A DNA stretch of 64,000 nt from positions 372,001 through 436,000 of the forward strand of contig JARWMV010000006.1 in NCBI GenBank assembly GCA_030998015.1, written 5' to 3'. A program made the translations under genes and the position numbers. Below are positions 43,547 to 56,463 of the stretch, piece by piece; the stretch's first letter is position 1; every line of letters begins with the position of its first letter. This DNA comes from Ceratorhiza oryzae-sativae. Taxonomy: Eukaryota; Basidiomycota; Agaricomycetes; Cantharellales; Ceratobasidiaceae. The notes below the pieces were generated by a model. That model ran no database searches. It saw only the letters and a list, made by a program, of their open reading frames with translations, and was not told the DNA's origin.

Positions 43547-44745
43547 GATTTCATTCAACGGCCCGCCCTATGGATTCACCCTTTTGGTGAGATAATCACC
43601 CAAGGCGAACCCTACGCTGCCGTGTGTGCCCTTAAACCGATAATCACTCGAGCTAAATTAATTGTTCCAAACCAAGGCGGGACCTCAGCTCTATCACCCC
43701 TGTGGTCCAAATAGTCATGCCATTGCTGGCCTGCACTCCAACCGCAGCACGCGCTCACCTCCTCGCTAATCCTTTTAATTCACCCTGCATCTCCCGTCAA
43801 ACTCGAGATAGAAGGCAGACTTCGTGGTTCTTAGTGAAAACTTGACAGTGTAAAATTCTGCTCCGAATGACACCAGTATATGCATACAGCAATGAGTGAT
43901 ATGCAATACCTCCCTCGTCTGTCCCCAACCAGAGCGTACCCTAATCTCCAACGTGAATTACAGGCCATATCAGAGTGTGCCATGTTATTCAAATGAACCG
44001 CGAGGTTCCAATCGCCAAGTTGGGTCGAATTTGACCGAGGTTCCTCGGGACATACGAGGTATCGTCGCGGTTTCTGCGTCTATCAAGACTAGAAGATTTA
44101 AATGACCATCCAAGTCGTCCGAATAAGCTCTAGTTGTCGAATCCCGGCCAAATGTCAAATATGGCATGCTTCAAGTTATGGCGCTGAGTTTTGACGTGAA
44201 CCACCAAACCTAATCAGGTGCTCCCCGCAGCCTTCCATCCTCTCTTCCGCCTCTTCTCGACTGCTTTTCGTTTTGTTCTTGGCCGTGCGATTTAACATAT
44301 TGGTCACGTAGCTCGTTGAATATTTGATCAACAAAATATAAAGCCCGATCAGGTGCTTATTTCTAAAACAGTCAGACACATGAGACAGCACACGATGGCG
44401 CTCCCAATGACGTACTCCGCGCCAACACGATAGCCTAGGATGCTATACCTACAGAGCCACCCACCTTCAGACCACCTGTCAAACTTGTTCCCTCCGCGGC
44501 GGCTAAACGATGGAAGTTGTCCGATGGGAATATAGCTAATTACATTCTGGATGGTGGATGAACGAATTGCATAACGGCTACGTCGTGCGTGAATCGTTTC
44601 CGCGTCAATCCTCGATCCGTGACGTGACATACCACTCGTTTTTGGCGACACCATCCATTCCTTCAAGATCGAGTAGCCCTGCTCCGAATCAGATGTATTT
44701 CCTGCTTGGTACAGCTATCGATGCTACTTCAATGGGTTGGAAGGG
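43547..44745. other. Gene-free region before carbonic anhydrase 2
   Basis: Only short frames without domains are present (e.g. minus 44167-43985 and 44666-44349). Nothing is named here. Overall CG content is normal. Confidence 0.45.
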
Positions 44746-44752
44746 TATAAAT
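44746..44752 (+). promoter_or_regulatory. TATA box of carbonic anhydrase 2
   Basis: TATAAAT lies 57 bp upstream of the ATG at 44809 and mirrors the box of paralogue 1. Confidence 0.55.
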
Positions 44753-44808
44753 GGGGGTGACTCGGTGAGCGGATCAACCAAGATCCCCCATCTGTACCGA
44801 ACAGCAAC

Positions 44809-45653
44809 ATGTCACCTTCCACCATTACCGCTGAATTCGCTGCAGCAAACGATTCGTTTGCCCAACTTCGAGAACCTAGATTGGACCCCGTTGTTCCTTC
44901 TCGCCACGTAGGTAATCAACGTCCCTTGGTTTTATTCACTAATACCATTTTCTCAAGGTCACAATCAGTGGGTATCTATTCCATTCTGCATAACACAAAT
45001 GCTCAACCGTTATATGCGCACAGTAACCTGCATGGATGTATGTTCACCTTACGGATTTGTTTGGGTTCATGTCTTGACTACTCCCGTCAACAGTCCCGAA
45101 TTGATGTCTTCCGACTCCTCGGTCTCAAGGAAGGAGAGGCGCACGTCATCTGAAACCGAGGAGGGCGCGCGCGAGACCAATTTCATGCCAGGTATCTGAA
45201 CCCCCAAACCCAAGCCATTCCTAGGTCGGACGCGTTGAGACCCCTAGTTGCGAGTCAACGTGCGCTCGAGACCAAGGAAATCGCGATATTCCACCACACG
45301 GACTGTGGATTTAGTAAGTACCCTATGTATAAATCATTCTGGCTCCTCGATCTGACGATTATACTTGACAAGCGCATTTCAAAGAGCCTGAGCTTCGTCA
45401 GAAAATCAAGTCGGCCGAAGGCCCAGCGGTTGCTCAATACATTGATTCCGTCGCACTCATGCCATTCGAGGTAAACCACATCGATTAAAATTGTGAAAAC
45501 CAATTGTTCACATTCGTGTTTCAACAGGATCCAGCGCAATCCGTAGTTGAAGATGTACAATACCTCAAATCCCACCCCTTGATTTTGAAAGAGACCTATG
45601 TTTCAGGATGGGTGCACGATACGGAGTCTGGAAAAATTCGCCAGGTAGCATGA
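44809..45653 (+). pseudogene. Beta-carbonic anhydrase paralogue with premature stop
   Basis: It shares the exon plan of the gene at 27611, including both micro-exons: GTCACAATCA (44958-44967) and TAACCTGCATGGAT (45024-45037). Zinc residues are kept in TCMD|SRID and FHHTDCG. The exon starting at 45094 reads [10 protein letters not shown] and then TGA (45151-45153), where paralogue 1 has Arg in HVIRNAGG; later exons (SDALRPLVASQR, PAQSVVEDVQYL) still match well. Unless an unseen splice skips the stop, the protein is cut after about 60 residues, before the second and third zinc ligands. Conservation after the stop suggests the damage is young. Confidence 0.75.
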
Positions 45654-45962
45654 TTCAGTTCCCCATTCTTGTAAATGCCGAGTACTTCCCAAAGAGCCGC
45701 GGCGGAATATGATTTTGATAAACGGCTGTTTGATGGATCTCTGTTTGCCATCTACTGGGCGCCGCCGCCACCACAGTTGAGACACTGGGATGCCAAACGT
45801 CAAATCACCAGTAGACACTTTCACACCCGGAAGATTGTTCAAGGGGCAAGCAGATATATTCAAAGCTTTTAACATCGACAAGCGACAACACGCTATCACA
45901 GAAACGAGAACATGGCAGCACAACCATATTCACACCCGTGGCGCACCGGCTTTGCGACGTGT
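45654..45962. other. Short intergenic region
   Basis: This is the convergent spacer between the carbonic anhydrase paralogue (+) and the GH43 gene (-). No gene or repeat is seen. Confidence 0.5.
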
Positions 45963-47606
45963 TTAAGCGGGCTCGGCGATGTTCTGGGACAATGGGAGGG
46001 GCTGGCCAAGGTTGGGGGTTCCGTCGCTGTTCCAGTTCACGGGCTGAACCATGGTGCGGCGGTTACCGTCGCAGGTAACCGAAGACGAAGGAGACGCATG
46101 GTAGACCTGGATGAAAATATTAGATTCTATACGAGCGAGTTTAGGGTTCTAGGCCTGTGACTCACGTTCCAGATGGCACCAGACGGACTATCCAAAACAA
46201 AGTATGAGTACCATAAGTCCGCGCACAAGGGAATGAGGCTTACGCGGTGAAGAATCCGTTATGTCCGGTCTAAAGGGCACGAACCGTGAGTGTGATGTCC
46301 CCGGGTTCAGGGTCAGATCAGGGCTTACCGCGTAGTTTCCGTTGGCGGCGCTGAAGATGGGGCCGTTGTTATACTTGACCCAAGACGACGCTTGAAGAGG
46401 ATCGGATCCCGTGAGCTCGATCCTTCCAAGGGAGTAGCCAGTGGTCGAGCAGAGCGAAGCCGAGACTTGCGGACTGGTTTAGCAAACGACCCAGTCCTAA
46501 GAACACGGACTAAACTCACAGACAATCCAAGTGCGGCCGTTGTGGTAGAGAGGAGCTATTAGACAAAATCGTGAGTGAATACGCTCCACCTTTCAATCTG
46601 TGGATCTCACCAGGTCCCTCGTTGACGCCGGTCCCGACCTTTTCCCACGAGTTGGTTGGCTTGGAGATCATGACGGCGTTTCCGATGGACGTCGGCGAGT
46701 TCATCTTACTGCATAGTGTGTCAGTATCAGTCTTACCATGGCGTAAGAGAGGAAGCGTACGAAATGAAGAGACTTTGGCCGACACCATCTTCCCAGCTAG
46801 ACCAGACCAAGTAGTTGCCCGACGAGTGAGTGAGCACGGTCCCGTCGAGGGCAGACTTGCTACGGTTGGGAGGGACGAGTGAACCTGGGTGAAATGGGAC
46901 GGTCGATAAGCGCTACTGCATTTCGATTTTGACCGGAACACTGACCAGCATAAGACCAGCTTGAGGCCCAGATATCGCTCGAGCTTCCTTTGACAGCGTG
47001 GATATGGACGTCTCCGCTCTGCGGGCCGGCAGTGTAGTAACTGTCATCAACGTCGGTTACGATCTGGCATTCACGCAGAATGAAATACCCCTTACATGTA
47101 CCAGGAGCCGCTGACCTGGTGGAGTTCGGGAGCCCCTGGATATTCGCACGTGAGCATCAGGAATCCGTTGGGACACAGGAACCTTCTCTTACACATTTGG
47201 CAGCAGCGAGAGGAGGTGCTGTCGGTCCAGACAACCTTTGGCGAGGCGGTCTTCAGGCCAGCCATGGACTATACGGCTATGATAAGCTATGGTTGAGTAA
47301 TCGGAAAAGGTCTAAACTCACAGTAGCACGGCTAATTTGAAGGTTTCCCCAAGTGGTGGCTGGAAAACATTACGATGGTTGGTCGTGCATTGGCATAAGA
47401 ATAGGAGCTGGACATACTCATCAAATAGTAGTACCCATTCGAGTACACCTAAACATCGATCCAGTCAACACGGCTGTCGCGCTTGATCCATACAAAAGAC
47501 ATACCATGAACGGATCAGAGCCATTCGGGGTTTTGAGAGGGTTCGTGAACGCCGAAACGCACAACGAATAGAACGAGAGCAGAGCAGTTGTGTAGAAAAA
47601 CCTCAT
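45963..47606 (-). CDS. Secreted GH43 glycoside hydrolase, likely exo-alpha-1,5-L-arabinofuranosidase
   Basis: It would release arabinose from arabinan side chains of plant pectin outside the cell. It starts at ATG 47606 with a signal peptide (MRFFYTTALLSFYSLCVSA) and the mature N terminus TNPLKTPNGSDPFM, where the Asp fits the GH43 base. Further exons give YSNGYYYLMS, TTWGNLQISRA, CQMW...APE-type and NEGP-type motifs, NGRTWIV, and the C terminus ACDGNRRTMVQPVNW...LSQNIAEPA ending at TAA 45965-45963. Seven or more short introns are needed. The sequence pattern (SDPFMV..GYYYL; RCCQMW) is like subfamily 26 exo-arabinanases, but the subfamily is inferred. Frames look intact. Confidence 0.85.
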
Positions 47607-47647
47607 GTTGAAACCGAGTGAAGAACGAAACGTCGAATACCTCCCGG

Positions 47648-47655
47648 CTTTTATA
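47648..47655 (-). promoter_or_regulatory. TATA box of the GH43 gene
   Basis: TATAAAAG on the minus strand lies about 42-49 bp upstream of the start codon, giving a short leader. It is the strongest core promoter match in the gene region. Confidence 0.65.
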
Positions 47656-48381
47656 GCTCTCGACAAATATTAATCCATTTGGTTGCTTCGCCGTTCGGCA
47701 AAACGACAGCTCAGAGCAGCAAGGCTGGAGCCAATCTTATGACCTACCAAAGTCGTTCATATCGCAACCGCGTTATTCTACGTTCGGGGCTCCGGCCCAA
47801 ATTGGAAAATGACATAAGGAATTTAGCAAGCGTGTTGAAAAAGACGCAAAGGGCAGAACGAACAGCCGCCAAGTGGATCCGAACTTAAGCATGAACGCTT
47901 TGCCTAGAGGCCGCATGACCTGGTTACAGAAGAGAACATGTCGAAGCTGCTTCTTGAGTCAATCAATATAAGGTTGAGAAGATGTTCGCGTGGCAAGGGC
48001 AGCCAATGTGGTGACGATGATCAACTACGCTGTAGATTGGCATGCGCGTTGATTGGCCCGGTTGTCCCCCCGCATGAGGGATAATGTTCGGCTGGATTCC
48101 AAAAATCAACCGCCAAGCGAGCTTATATGAGATGTTACGGTTTAAATCGGTCCTTGGGTTGTATAACCGTGTCTAGCCAAGGGAATCGCGCCAGCCTGAT
48201 CATGGGTCGAAAACTCGCGTGGGGGGAGCCAAGGAACTCGCTATTGTGCGGGGATTCCTTATGAGAAGGAAGCGACCTCGGCCCGGGGCAACGGCGCTTG
48301 TGGCAATGATCTAAGCGCCGAAGCGATAAGATCCGAAACCCTGCCACCACATCTGTCGGCACCCCCTTGGGCTACAACTCG
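47656..48381. other. Divergent intergenic region GH43 / prefoldin
   Basis: The two genes are transcribed away from each other and share this region. No further gene is seen. No clear regulator site can be named by eye. Confidence 0.45.
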
Positions 48382-48938
48382 ATGTCGGCAGAAGCACGAC
48401 TGCAAGCTGCCTCCACAGAATACCAAAAGCTGCAAGACGGTACGCGCTTGTCCACCCCCCCCCCCCTGGCAACGACATTCTGAGCCCCAGGCCTGCGTGT
48501 GTAGATCTCTCAACGGCGGTGGAGTCGAGGCAGCGCTTGGACGCCCAGCTCAACGAAAACGAGGCTGTCAAAAAGGTTGGTTTTGCCGAACCCGTACGTG
48601 AATCGCTTGATGGAGCGCGGGTTCAGGAATTCGCGACACTCAAATCACACAACGCGGTATATAAACTCATCGGTCCAGTCTTGGTGAAACAAGACCAGGC
48701 AGAAGCCAAGAGCAATGTGGACAAACGTCTGGAATACATTCGTGGAGAAATGTACGTCTGCGCTTTGTTTTCCCATCCAATCCGCAAATTCCGATCGGGC
48801 TGGTGTAGATCGAGAGTAGAGGCGCATATCACCGACCTGTCCAAGAAATCCGAAAAGGCCAAGAACGAGATTGTGACGATCCAGGCGGCGTTGCAGGCAA
48901 AGATACAGGCAGGTGGAGAGGCCATTGCCGCGAGCTAG
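48382..48938 (+). CDS. Prefoldin subunit 6 (beta-type)
   Basis: Part of the hexameric prefoldin chaperone that hands unfolded actin and tubulin to the TRiC/CCT chaperonin in the cytosol. Exon 1 (48382-48439) gives MSAEARLQAASTEYQKLQD; intron 48440-48504 contains a run of 14 C. Next comes the first coiled coil (STAVESRQRLDAQLNEN). An in-frame 51-bp segment (GTTGGT...TTCAG) is best read as an intron joining AVKK to EFATLKSHNAVYKLIGP. The strong family signature VYKLIGPVLVKQDQAEA follows. A last intron after RGE joins SRVEAHITDLSKKSEKAK. The stop is at 48936-48938. Length near 120 residues is normal for the family. Confidence 0.93.
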
Positions 48939-50477
48939 CCGCTATTTTATCCTCGCTGCCTCGTCTGTACGCTAAACATCCTATCCAATGTGAAGCCTCT
49001 ATTAGATGCAACACGCTGCCAGACTCCTGCCAGATGTTTCGAATCGCAAGTATGGAATAAATTCATCTGCCAAGTGACACACGAACCACGGTCGCTCTGC
49101 ACGCTGCGGCAACTGCCGTCGCCAGCTACGATACCCCGAACACTAGGGCAATTATCCTGTCGATCACCCTGCTCTGAATACCCGCCTTTTCCGCGCGAGC
49201 AAATTGTCCAGCCAGAAAGCATTGCCTCATGTCAGTCTGACTTGCTTGGCTATTCATAATCACGGTTAGAGCCCAATTCGCCCTAATGAACTGTCTCTCT
49301 AACAGGCTTTGATTTACAGACCAAGGTGATAAAAATATGCACCTCTACGCTTGTTTCGGCTCGCATGGAGAGGAGTAAGCAGGTCGAGTCGCTGAGTGGA
49401 ATCGACTGGGATTGGAACGACTTATCTGAGGTCGGCGGTTCACCATGACATCGTTTGTGGACAAGTTACATTAATGTCACGCTCGATATAGTCTACCCGC
49501 GGACGTGTTTGTGGATTGCTCGTCCACGGTCCAAGGTGGAATACGTCCGGGGAACCCCGATGACATCGAGTCACAACCGCCGGCTTTTATCGCAAATTGG
49601 AGCTTTGGATCGATGCATCATTTGTGCGCTAGTGGTCTGCGGCATCGTTTATTGCCGGAGCCCGCTCGAATGTCGAAAATAGCGACCACTTCGTGTAGCC
49701 CTGCAGAAGGACTCCGACCTCGTTTGTTGCTCCAAATATAGAATGTCCCCACAAACGATCGGCCCCAGTTTTCAGTCCGGAACTAGACGATCATAATCAG
49801 GAGAAGGCTTATGGAAGGGTAGACGGCGAAGCTATTCAAGTTTCGTGCGTGCCAACCATAGCGGCGTGAAATCCTGGATATAGTACCCATACTATGCGAC
49901 ACTCGCATGTGCTCCGTTTGCCCTTTGTATCCAGAGCGCCCAGCAGCGAAGACCACGCCGGATTACTTCTGAAAATCGAGATGCAATCGAGATCCCGGCG
50001 ATACTGTTTTATGCTACCAATGTGTTCAAGCCGTTGACAATACAATAATATGTACCGTGCGTGGGCCGAGAATTGAGCCCCCTGATGAGTATGATGGCGC
50101 CAAGCATTTCCCGCCTGAAAATAGAGAGGCATATAGTATTATTGTGCGAATGCGAGTGTATCAATAGGCTCTATTCCGTGGTAAACTCTCGATCAGGCCC
50201 AGGAAGACGGATAAATTTTCTAACACACGAGTTATACTTGGCCTTTTGGCACTTTGCGGGAACTTGGATCAAATGAGAAACAAAACATAAATTACAAATA
50301 TTATAGTATTACACAATTAAAACCAAACCGGGCAGATTCTTCATTACCATCGAAACCATTCAATCTTTAGAGTCATTCGCCTTCAAACCCCTCCCAACCC
50401 AACCGAGCAGCACGTGCTATCCATCTCGTCCACCGACCCTTATTCTCCATCTCCAGTGCCACCGCCTTCCTACTTGT
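48939..50477. other. 1.5-kb gene-free region
   Basis: Short frames on both strands lack domains and splice logic. Nothing is named. This is the 3' flank of two convergent genes. Confidence 0.5.
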
Positions 50478-52840
50478 TCATTTTGTCGCTCCAGTCATCC
50501 ACGCAGTCGGGATTGGAGGTACCTCCACCCTTGGCCAGAATCCCGGAAGCTCGTATCCGGGCAGTATTGTGCGGATGTCCCGGCGCCGTTTGCTTGCCTC
50601 GGCAAACTTGAGGTAGTACTCCAGCGTCGAAGTTTCGTCCACTTGGGTGATCGGGGGTGTCCAGCGAAAGGCGCTCTTGCTGGACCATGAGCGCGGCACA
50701 GTCGGGAGCGGGGGGAGCGTGGCCTTGGATATGTTGCCGAGGGCCCGGCCAGCATTGTGTACGATGTTTTGCACGATCGGAGTGGTGGGGAGGAGGAAGG
50801 GGGAGGGAACGGAGGCATAGAGGTGGCTCGTAACAACGAGGGTTGGTTCGGTTGCGGCTTGACCATCGACCCCAGACGCCAGTGCGGCGGCGAGATCCGG
50901 CGACAATGGAGTATTCTCCGGGGTTGCCACCGGCTCAGCATCCGACTGCAGCGGGTTCGGGTCGATGTTGTTGTCAGCCTGCAAGCTCCCCAACGCGCGC
51001 ACCTCGATCGCGTCCCCTGTGCCGGCCCCAGCGAGGCCCGGGAAGGCGACGGCTGGTTTGGGCATCGACCCCCCTTCGCTCCCCGCCTCTCCGGCTAGCG
51101 TCCCCGGCTCGACTGGTTCTCCACTCACGACGGCCGGAGTTTCGTCCCGTCCCTCCATGGTCCCTTGGCTGTCGTTCTCGTTCGCCCCCTCGTGGTCTTC
51201 CTCGCCGACTGCCTGAGCCTCCACCGTTCCCGCCTCTTGTGCGTTCTCCGGCTCGGTATCCACCTGGTGAAGCTCTGGGCCTTCGGTGGGCCCGCCCTGT
51301 GCCTGCTCTGGATCCTGACTCGGCGGCTGGGGGGCGGTCTCCATTGGGGGTATGTCCTCGACATCCGGGGCGATACGTTCGCGTTGGGCGGACGACGGTC
51401 GAAGGTTGGAGTAGGCATGCGGCCCCTTGGCGCGGCAATACGGGTAGCCCGAGAAACTCAGGAACCCGTATCCCGAGTTGGGGCCCGATTGGCGATGTCG
51501 CCGAACGATCGCATCGGGCTCGCTCGAATCCTTGACCCGTGTGGTCGCCCTGATCGGCGCTGGCTGGTCGTCCGCCGCTAGACTCGCACCTCCGCCCACG
51601 GTTGCGTCTACCACCTGCTACACCGGATATATGTACGCTTAACCTCGCGAATAGAATTAGGTAAAGCTCACCTGGTTGCTCCCACTTCCCTCTCCAATGC
51701 CACTGCCCCCCATTGGATTCGGCTCTGCCGCCAGAGGTTGATCCAAGGCGGGTGAGACTGTTGAGGCCGCTGCTTCCGCCACCGTAGTACCCCATTCAAT
51801 CATCAGGCGGGGTCCAGCCCACTCCATCAGCGGCGGGGTCGTGGAGGGGATGTCCTCCATTATCCACTCGGGTGGGGCGGTAATGACCAACCCAGTGACA
51901 ACTGGGATTGCCTGGAGGGAGAGAATAAGCTGAATATTGAGAACTTTAATCCTAGTTGCTCACCACCACAATCGGCGTCCAGGCCACCGGGATACCCAAC
52001 TGGCGCCAGCGAATGACCTCGTTCGAAACCCCGTCCTGGAAGTCCAACTCAGCCAACCTCCTTGCCGGTTTCACACCTAGCCTTACCCGAATACCCCTCC
52101 TGCTATGCTCAACATAGTGTACCCGGACGATGGCCTCTTGGTTCGCGACATGGATTCGAACCAAGCAGAGAGCGGTTTCGGACTTGATGATCCAGACTGG
52201 GACACTTATGTCAGCCTCGACACCTCAATTTGAAATCGCCACTCACCAAACACCACAGATGCGGTCGAGTCCGCCTCGCGAGCCCGCCGGCGGTTCAGTG
52301 CCCCACAAACCACCAGCCAAGCGCGGTATACCACGTTATTCAGGCGTTCGGAGAGCGGGGAAAATGTCGCATACAAGACCACACCGGTCACGATCTCGCT
52401 GGTCATCAAGTCGAGTAGCCCCTGACTGAGCGGGGAGCTAGGCTCGAGCCAAAGCACCAGACCAGCTAGCTGCCTGTGGGCAAATCGGCTAACCAGAGTC
52501 CACAACACGCCCGAGGCTGTTCCCTATCCGTTAGCTTCCTGTCTTTCATAGCGGAACCGACAACTCACCCGCGTCGGCCACAAATCCTATTCCCCCTCGC
52601 CTTATCCACAGTACTACTACCACGACTTCAAGTGCTATGGCGCGAACAGTATGTCCTCCTTCCATGCCTATGGTCCGTACAGCTAGATGGCCGAGCATAA
52701 CGCTATTTTGACGGTTTCAGCCGCACGTCCGTTCAGGGGGAAGACCGCACTCACCACGCCTGGCTCAAAGCCCAATCCGGCACTGCCCAAACCATAGTGG
52801 CCAACGTAGCGGCATAGAATAGCATAGTTTCAGAAATCAT
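50478..52840 (-). CDS. Multi-pass membrane protein with long disordered tail, unrecognised
   Basis: It starts at ATG 52840 (MISETMLFYAATLATMVWAVPDW), the first hydrophobic helix. An intron follows (GTGAGT...AATAG), then HTVRAIALEVVVVVLWI and, after another intron, exons with LAGLVLWLEPSS and VVYRAWLVVCGAL, consistent with several membrane spans and a basic loop (NRRRAREADS). Later exons are soluble, and the last large exon (51614-50478) is rich in Glu, Pro, Gly and Ala (residues such as EGGSMPKPAVAFPG). A more ordered end follows (LEYYLKFAEASKRRRDIRTILPGYELPGFWP). GC content and codon bias of the last exon are much higher than in neighbours. No family is recognised. The exon chain is plausible but not verified. 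Confidence 0.6.
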
Positions 52841-53948
52841 TTTTGATTTGAGCGTCAAAAGCTTCTCGAAGAGGATTGCCAGAGGTTCACAAGTCGTCGC
52901 GCGCAAGCTGCCTGAACGTCCCCTCCCGGATTCATATATTTTTTCGGCAGTCTCCTATCAGCTGGGTCTTGGTCATCGGATTAATCCTAAAAATACGGGC
53001 TCGGTATTTCGAACCCTAACTCTGTGCATAACAGACCGCGTCTTGGCGTCCAAAAGTGGAAAACCCCGGATCAGACCTCTCCGTGGCTGACTCTTGTCTA
53101 TTTCCCTTCAGGAGTCGGTCTTGGGTTGCCTTTGGGGTGCGTCAATGGCCGAGGTACGTCATGCCTCAGGGTTACGAAGCCTTCTGTGAACACCCGACCC
53201 ATTCACGCCCGTAAGGCTAAACGCAGAGCCTAGACGATACAAACTCATTCCAGAATAGATGCTATCAGACGGGGAGTACGAGAAGCCTCTCACTGGATAA
53301 GTGAACATTCACAGCCTCAACACTCAAAAATCAGAATCGAACACTAGGTCTCACAAATAGATCGCCAATTTCGAGGCGCATTCGGTTCAATTTGGTTATT
53401 TGGGCCGATGATTTAGGACGCGCATATTTTGACGATTCTGATAACAGAGGGTGCTAATATTTCGCGCGATTTACATTACAACGTATCGATACAACTTGAA
53501 ACGTCCTAAATCAACTGTGCCACGAGGTGCCCTAGAATTATCGGCACACCAAACAAGATACAAGTTGAGCAAGCTGAAATCTACTCACACCTTTTTGGAC
53601 TGGATCTCACTCTCACAGTATCGTACTATCTTCACTCCAATTATTTTATGCTCATCTTGCTCCATTTTGCTGTTATGCGTTCTGGGTCTGCGACAGAGAT
53701 TTCAAGAGACGCAGCCGAGCCGAGTCGAACTTGAAAGTGAGCACTCATCCGGCTTTGGCATCTTCAGCGACGTAGCTACCAACAGCTCAGCTTTGTAAAG
53801 ACTATCAATTTAAATACCGTTTGTAACATAAATACCTTTCTTAGCAAATGTACCATGAGGCCACGGTGTTACGGTTCATATACGGCACGTGCTGAGGCTG
53901 ACGCGGCTCAAACCTGCCCACTAGGAAGTGAAGAAAAGATCGCCAAGC
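52841..53948. other. Divergent intergenic region
   Basis: This lies between the membrane protein (-) and the MYND gene (+). The open frame 53451-53798 (+) has no domain or homologue in the window. Nothing else is seen. Confidence 0.45.
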
Positions 53949-55913
53949 ATGGCCCTTTGCAAATCTCGCCGATCGACGGAGACCGTCTACGCCTACATCG
54001 GTACCTACGCTCACAATGAACGGACTTGGCTACCACAAAGCTTGCCAAACACTGTTGATTTTGCGCGCGAGGCAGTCAAAGCTATTCGTACTGGCGAAGA
54101 TGTCTCTATATCTATGCTCAAATCTGTACTATCCCTTGTCGATCATCCACACTCCTTGCATATCCTAAACGATCCTTCACTGATCCAAGCATGTATCCTG
54201 CGGTTGTCTTTACTCCAGCAGGAGAACTTGGAATACGTATGTTACGTTCCCGAAGATGTATCTCATGATCCTAATACGCATAAAAGCCATTCGGTTACGA
54301 AAATGGCTATCTTTTATTCAGAATCATGGTTTTAGCAATAGCCATTATGATAATCACGCGAGACGCGTCCCAATACAACAACCTGATCACTGATATCCAA
54401 AGAAGGGCGTCTCCAGGAGGCCCTTCGGCGCATATAATGAAATACGTGCTCGCGCGAGTCTCTCAATATACCTATGCATCTATGGCATTATTCGACACCG
54501 TGATTGGGTGGGCGCCTAGTGACATTCACAATCCGATTATATCCAAGCACAATGCATTGGCGCTGCTCGAGATATTATGGAAGGATCGCAAAGGATTTCT
54601 CAAGGCTTGGGCAGAGACAGATTCTCCCTCACTTTTCGGGCTAATGGTCATCCTTTGGCGCTGTGTAGGGACTGTGGGGTGAGCACTCCGCGCGATCTGC
54701 CCAACCCAAGTTACTGATGAGAACAAGCACAAACCATGCACACGCCACGTTCGCTGAGGTGTTCACTCGATACTACATAGTTGCAAAGATCGAATACCGT
54801 CAACTCGAATTCATTCAAACTAGCATCGGACCAAAGCTTCGGATACCCGGTTTTATTGGCCGCATGTCGAGTCAAGTCGACCTTGAAGATAGCCGAACCA
54901 AACTACAAGCTTTCACAAATCGAATCAGCTTGAGAGCCCAGTATATGATTCCTCGCCTATACCAAGCGGGGTATATGTGGACGTACACCGTTCCGGTCTC
55001 AAAATTAACACGTGGCGTGAGCGATCTGCTCCTTCCGGCTACGCGTGCTACTTTGGAATATTTTTGGCTTGCTGCCACCGCAAATGGCGCTTACCGTGGA
55101 CATGAACTCAGGACCGACGACGTAGGCGCGTTTGTGCTTCCAATTAGGCAAGTGGAGCTTTATCGTATCTTTCGTAGATTCAATTGATTCAACGTTTGGT
55201 GAATAGCATAATGCTCGATCACCTGATTTTCTATTCTCCAGAACGAGTTCATGACTATGTCCGCATGTTGTCCCAGTATGGGTTGATAGAAATGCTTGCT
55301 CGAGGCCTTGCCCTTGTGAAAAAGATAAATCGGCCGGATTCAGAAAGTACGTTTCTCTCCGCTCAAAATGTCCCGACACAATTAACGTCGCCAAAAAGGT
55401 GATTTTCAAACCTTTTTGAATGGATGTGATTCCATCACAAGAGTATTCACTAGAGTCCAACCTACTGGTCTCAGAATTGAGCTATTCGCAAATTCATTTG
55501 TGGAGTGGTTCAAGGCGCTTCAATATATGCACACCCAAGATGGGATACTTGACACTCGTACGCGGATGACACTTTGGTATCGTGCTGCTGAGCACACGTG
55601 GAAAAAGTTGGGTGAATGCGTCGGGTACGATAAGCTTGTTGGACCGGCAGAGGTGTGGTCCCACCGCTGTTACTATGCGAGATGTCCAATTCCGAAGGAC
55701 GCCCGAGCAGTGCAGTTTGAATGCTTGTGCGATCGGGGCGCTGTCTATTGCAGCCTTCGCTGCCAAAAAGTGTTTGTGGACCTCCGAGTCGAGCATAACC
55801 TGGAGCTGATTCTGCAACCAACAGAGACTGGCTCAAAAAGGATTTCCCACTATCCCACAGCCGGAGTTGTTCTTATAGGAAGTGAACAGGGCATAGCATA
55901 TGGACCAATGTAG
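53949..55913 (+). CDS. MYND-type zinc finger protein
   Basis: It starts at ATG 53949 (MALCKSRRSTETVYAYIG) and ends at TAG 55911-55913. Three or more short introns link helical exons (ITRDASQYNNLITDIQRR; HNALALLEILWKDRKGFLKAW; STNHAHATFAEVFTRYYIVAK) to a C-terminal finger: CYYARCPIPKDARAVQFECLC, then YCSLRCQKV...H. This gives the spaced Cys pairs and the final YCS..CQ...H of MYND fingers, which bind short proline-rich peptides. The helical part of about 450 residues has no known motif; many basidiomycete MYND proteins are built this way. The role is unknown. Confidence 0.72.
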
Positions 55914-56463
55914 AATGCTCTTCCGAGATCCTATTGACTTTTAATTTGGTAATTCATTTTGATTCTCCTCCTTTCGCATCGAATCTCCACCTTGCTCGCT
56001 TTGGTTTATCTCTGGCGCCGTAGGCAAATCTGAAAAATGAGCAGCTAAGTATCTCACGGGTGGTACCCATCAGACCTTGATGAAAAAGCGCCCGACGCTG
56101 TTTTGAGGGCTAGGATGGGCAAAACACCATATCAAACGTGTAAATAATTAGGTGTACTCGCCTCGCTAGGGTAAACGTATGCGTATAGAAATGTGTACCC
56201 TGGCGAGGCAAGTACGGCCATTTATTTACATTTTGGTAGGGTGTCACCCCTCCTAATTCTGGAGACCCCAACTCATGAAAACGGCCATAACCTCTGGGGG
56301 TATCGGTCGGTCGCTCGGTATATGAATCCCAGTTGCACCTGGAAACTATTCTTTGTGGAAATTCAGGATGAGCAAATCACAGTACTGCGACGTAAATTAC
56401 ACTGGCTTACAAAACTGATACAGCATGCATGCTAATATGCTATACTCACAGCACCTCTCATTG
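55914..56463. other. Intergenic region with a small hairpin
   Basis: There is no gene. GTACTCGCCTCGCTAGGGTA (from 56154) and TACCCTGGCGAGGCAAGTAC (about 56198-56214) form a near-perfect inverted pair around about 25 bases. It may belong to an old repeat. Confidence 0.5.

Noticed and set aside
48440..48504. Run of 14 C as a possible sequencing artefact or frameshift
   Set aside because: It lies inside an intron of the prefoldin gene, so it does not affect the frame.
50843..51535. 230-codon Arg/Pro-rich plus-strand ORF
   Set aside because: High GC makes the opposite strand of the disordered exon stay open. There is no domain, and the minus frame joins to exons with membrane helices.
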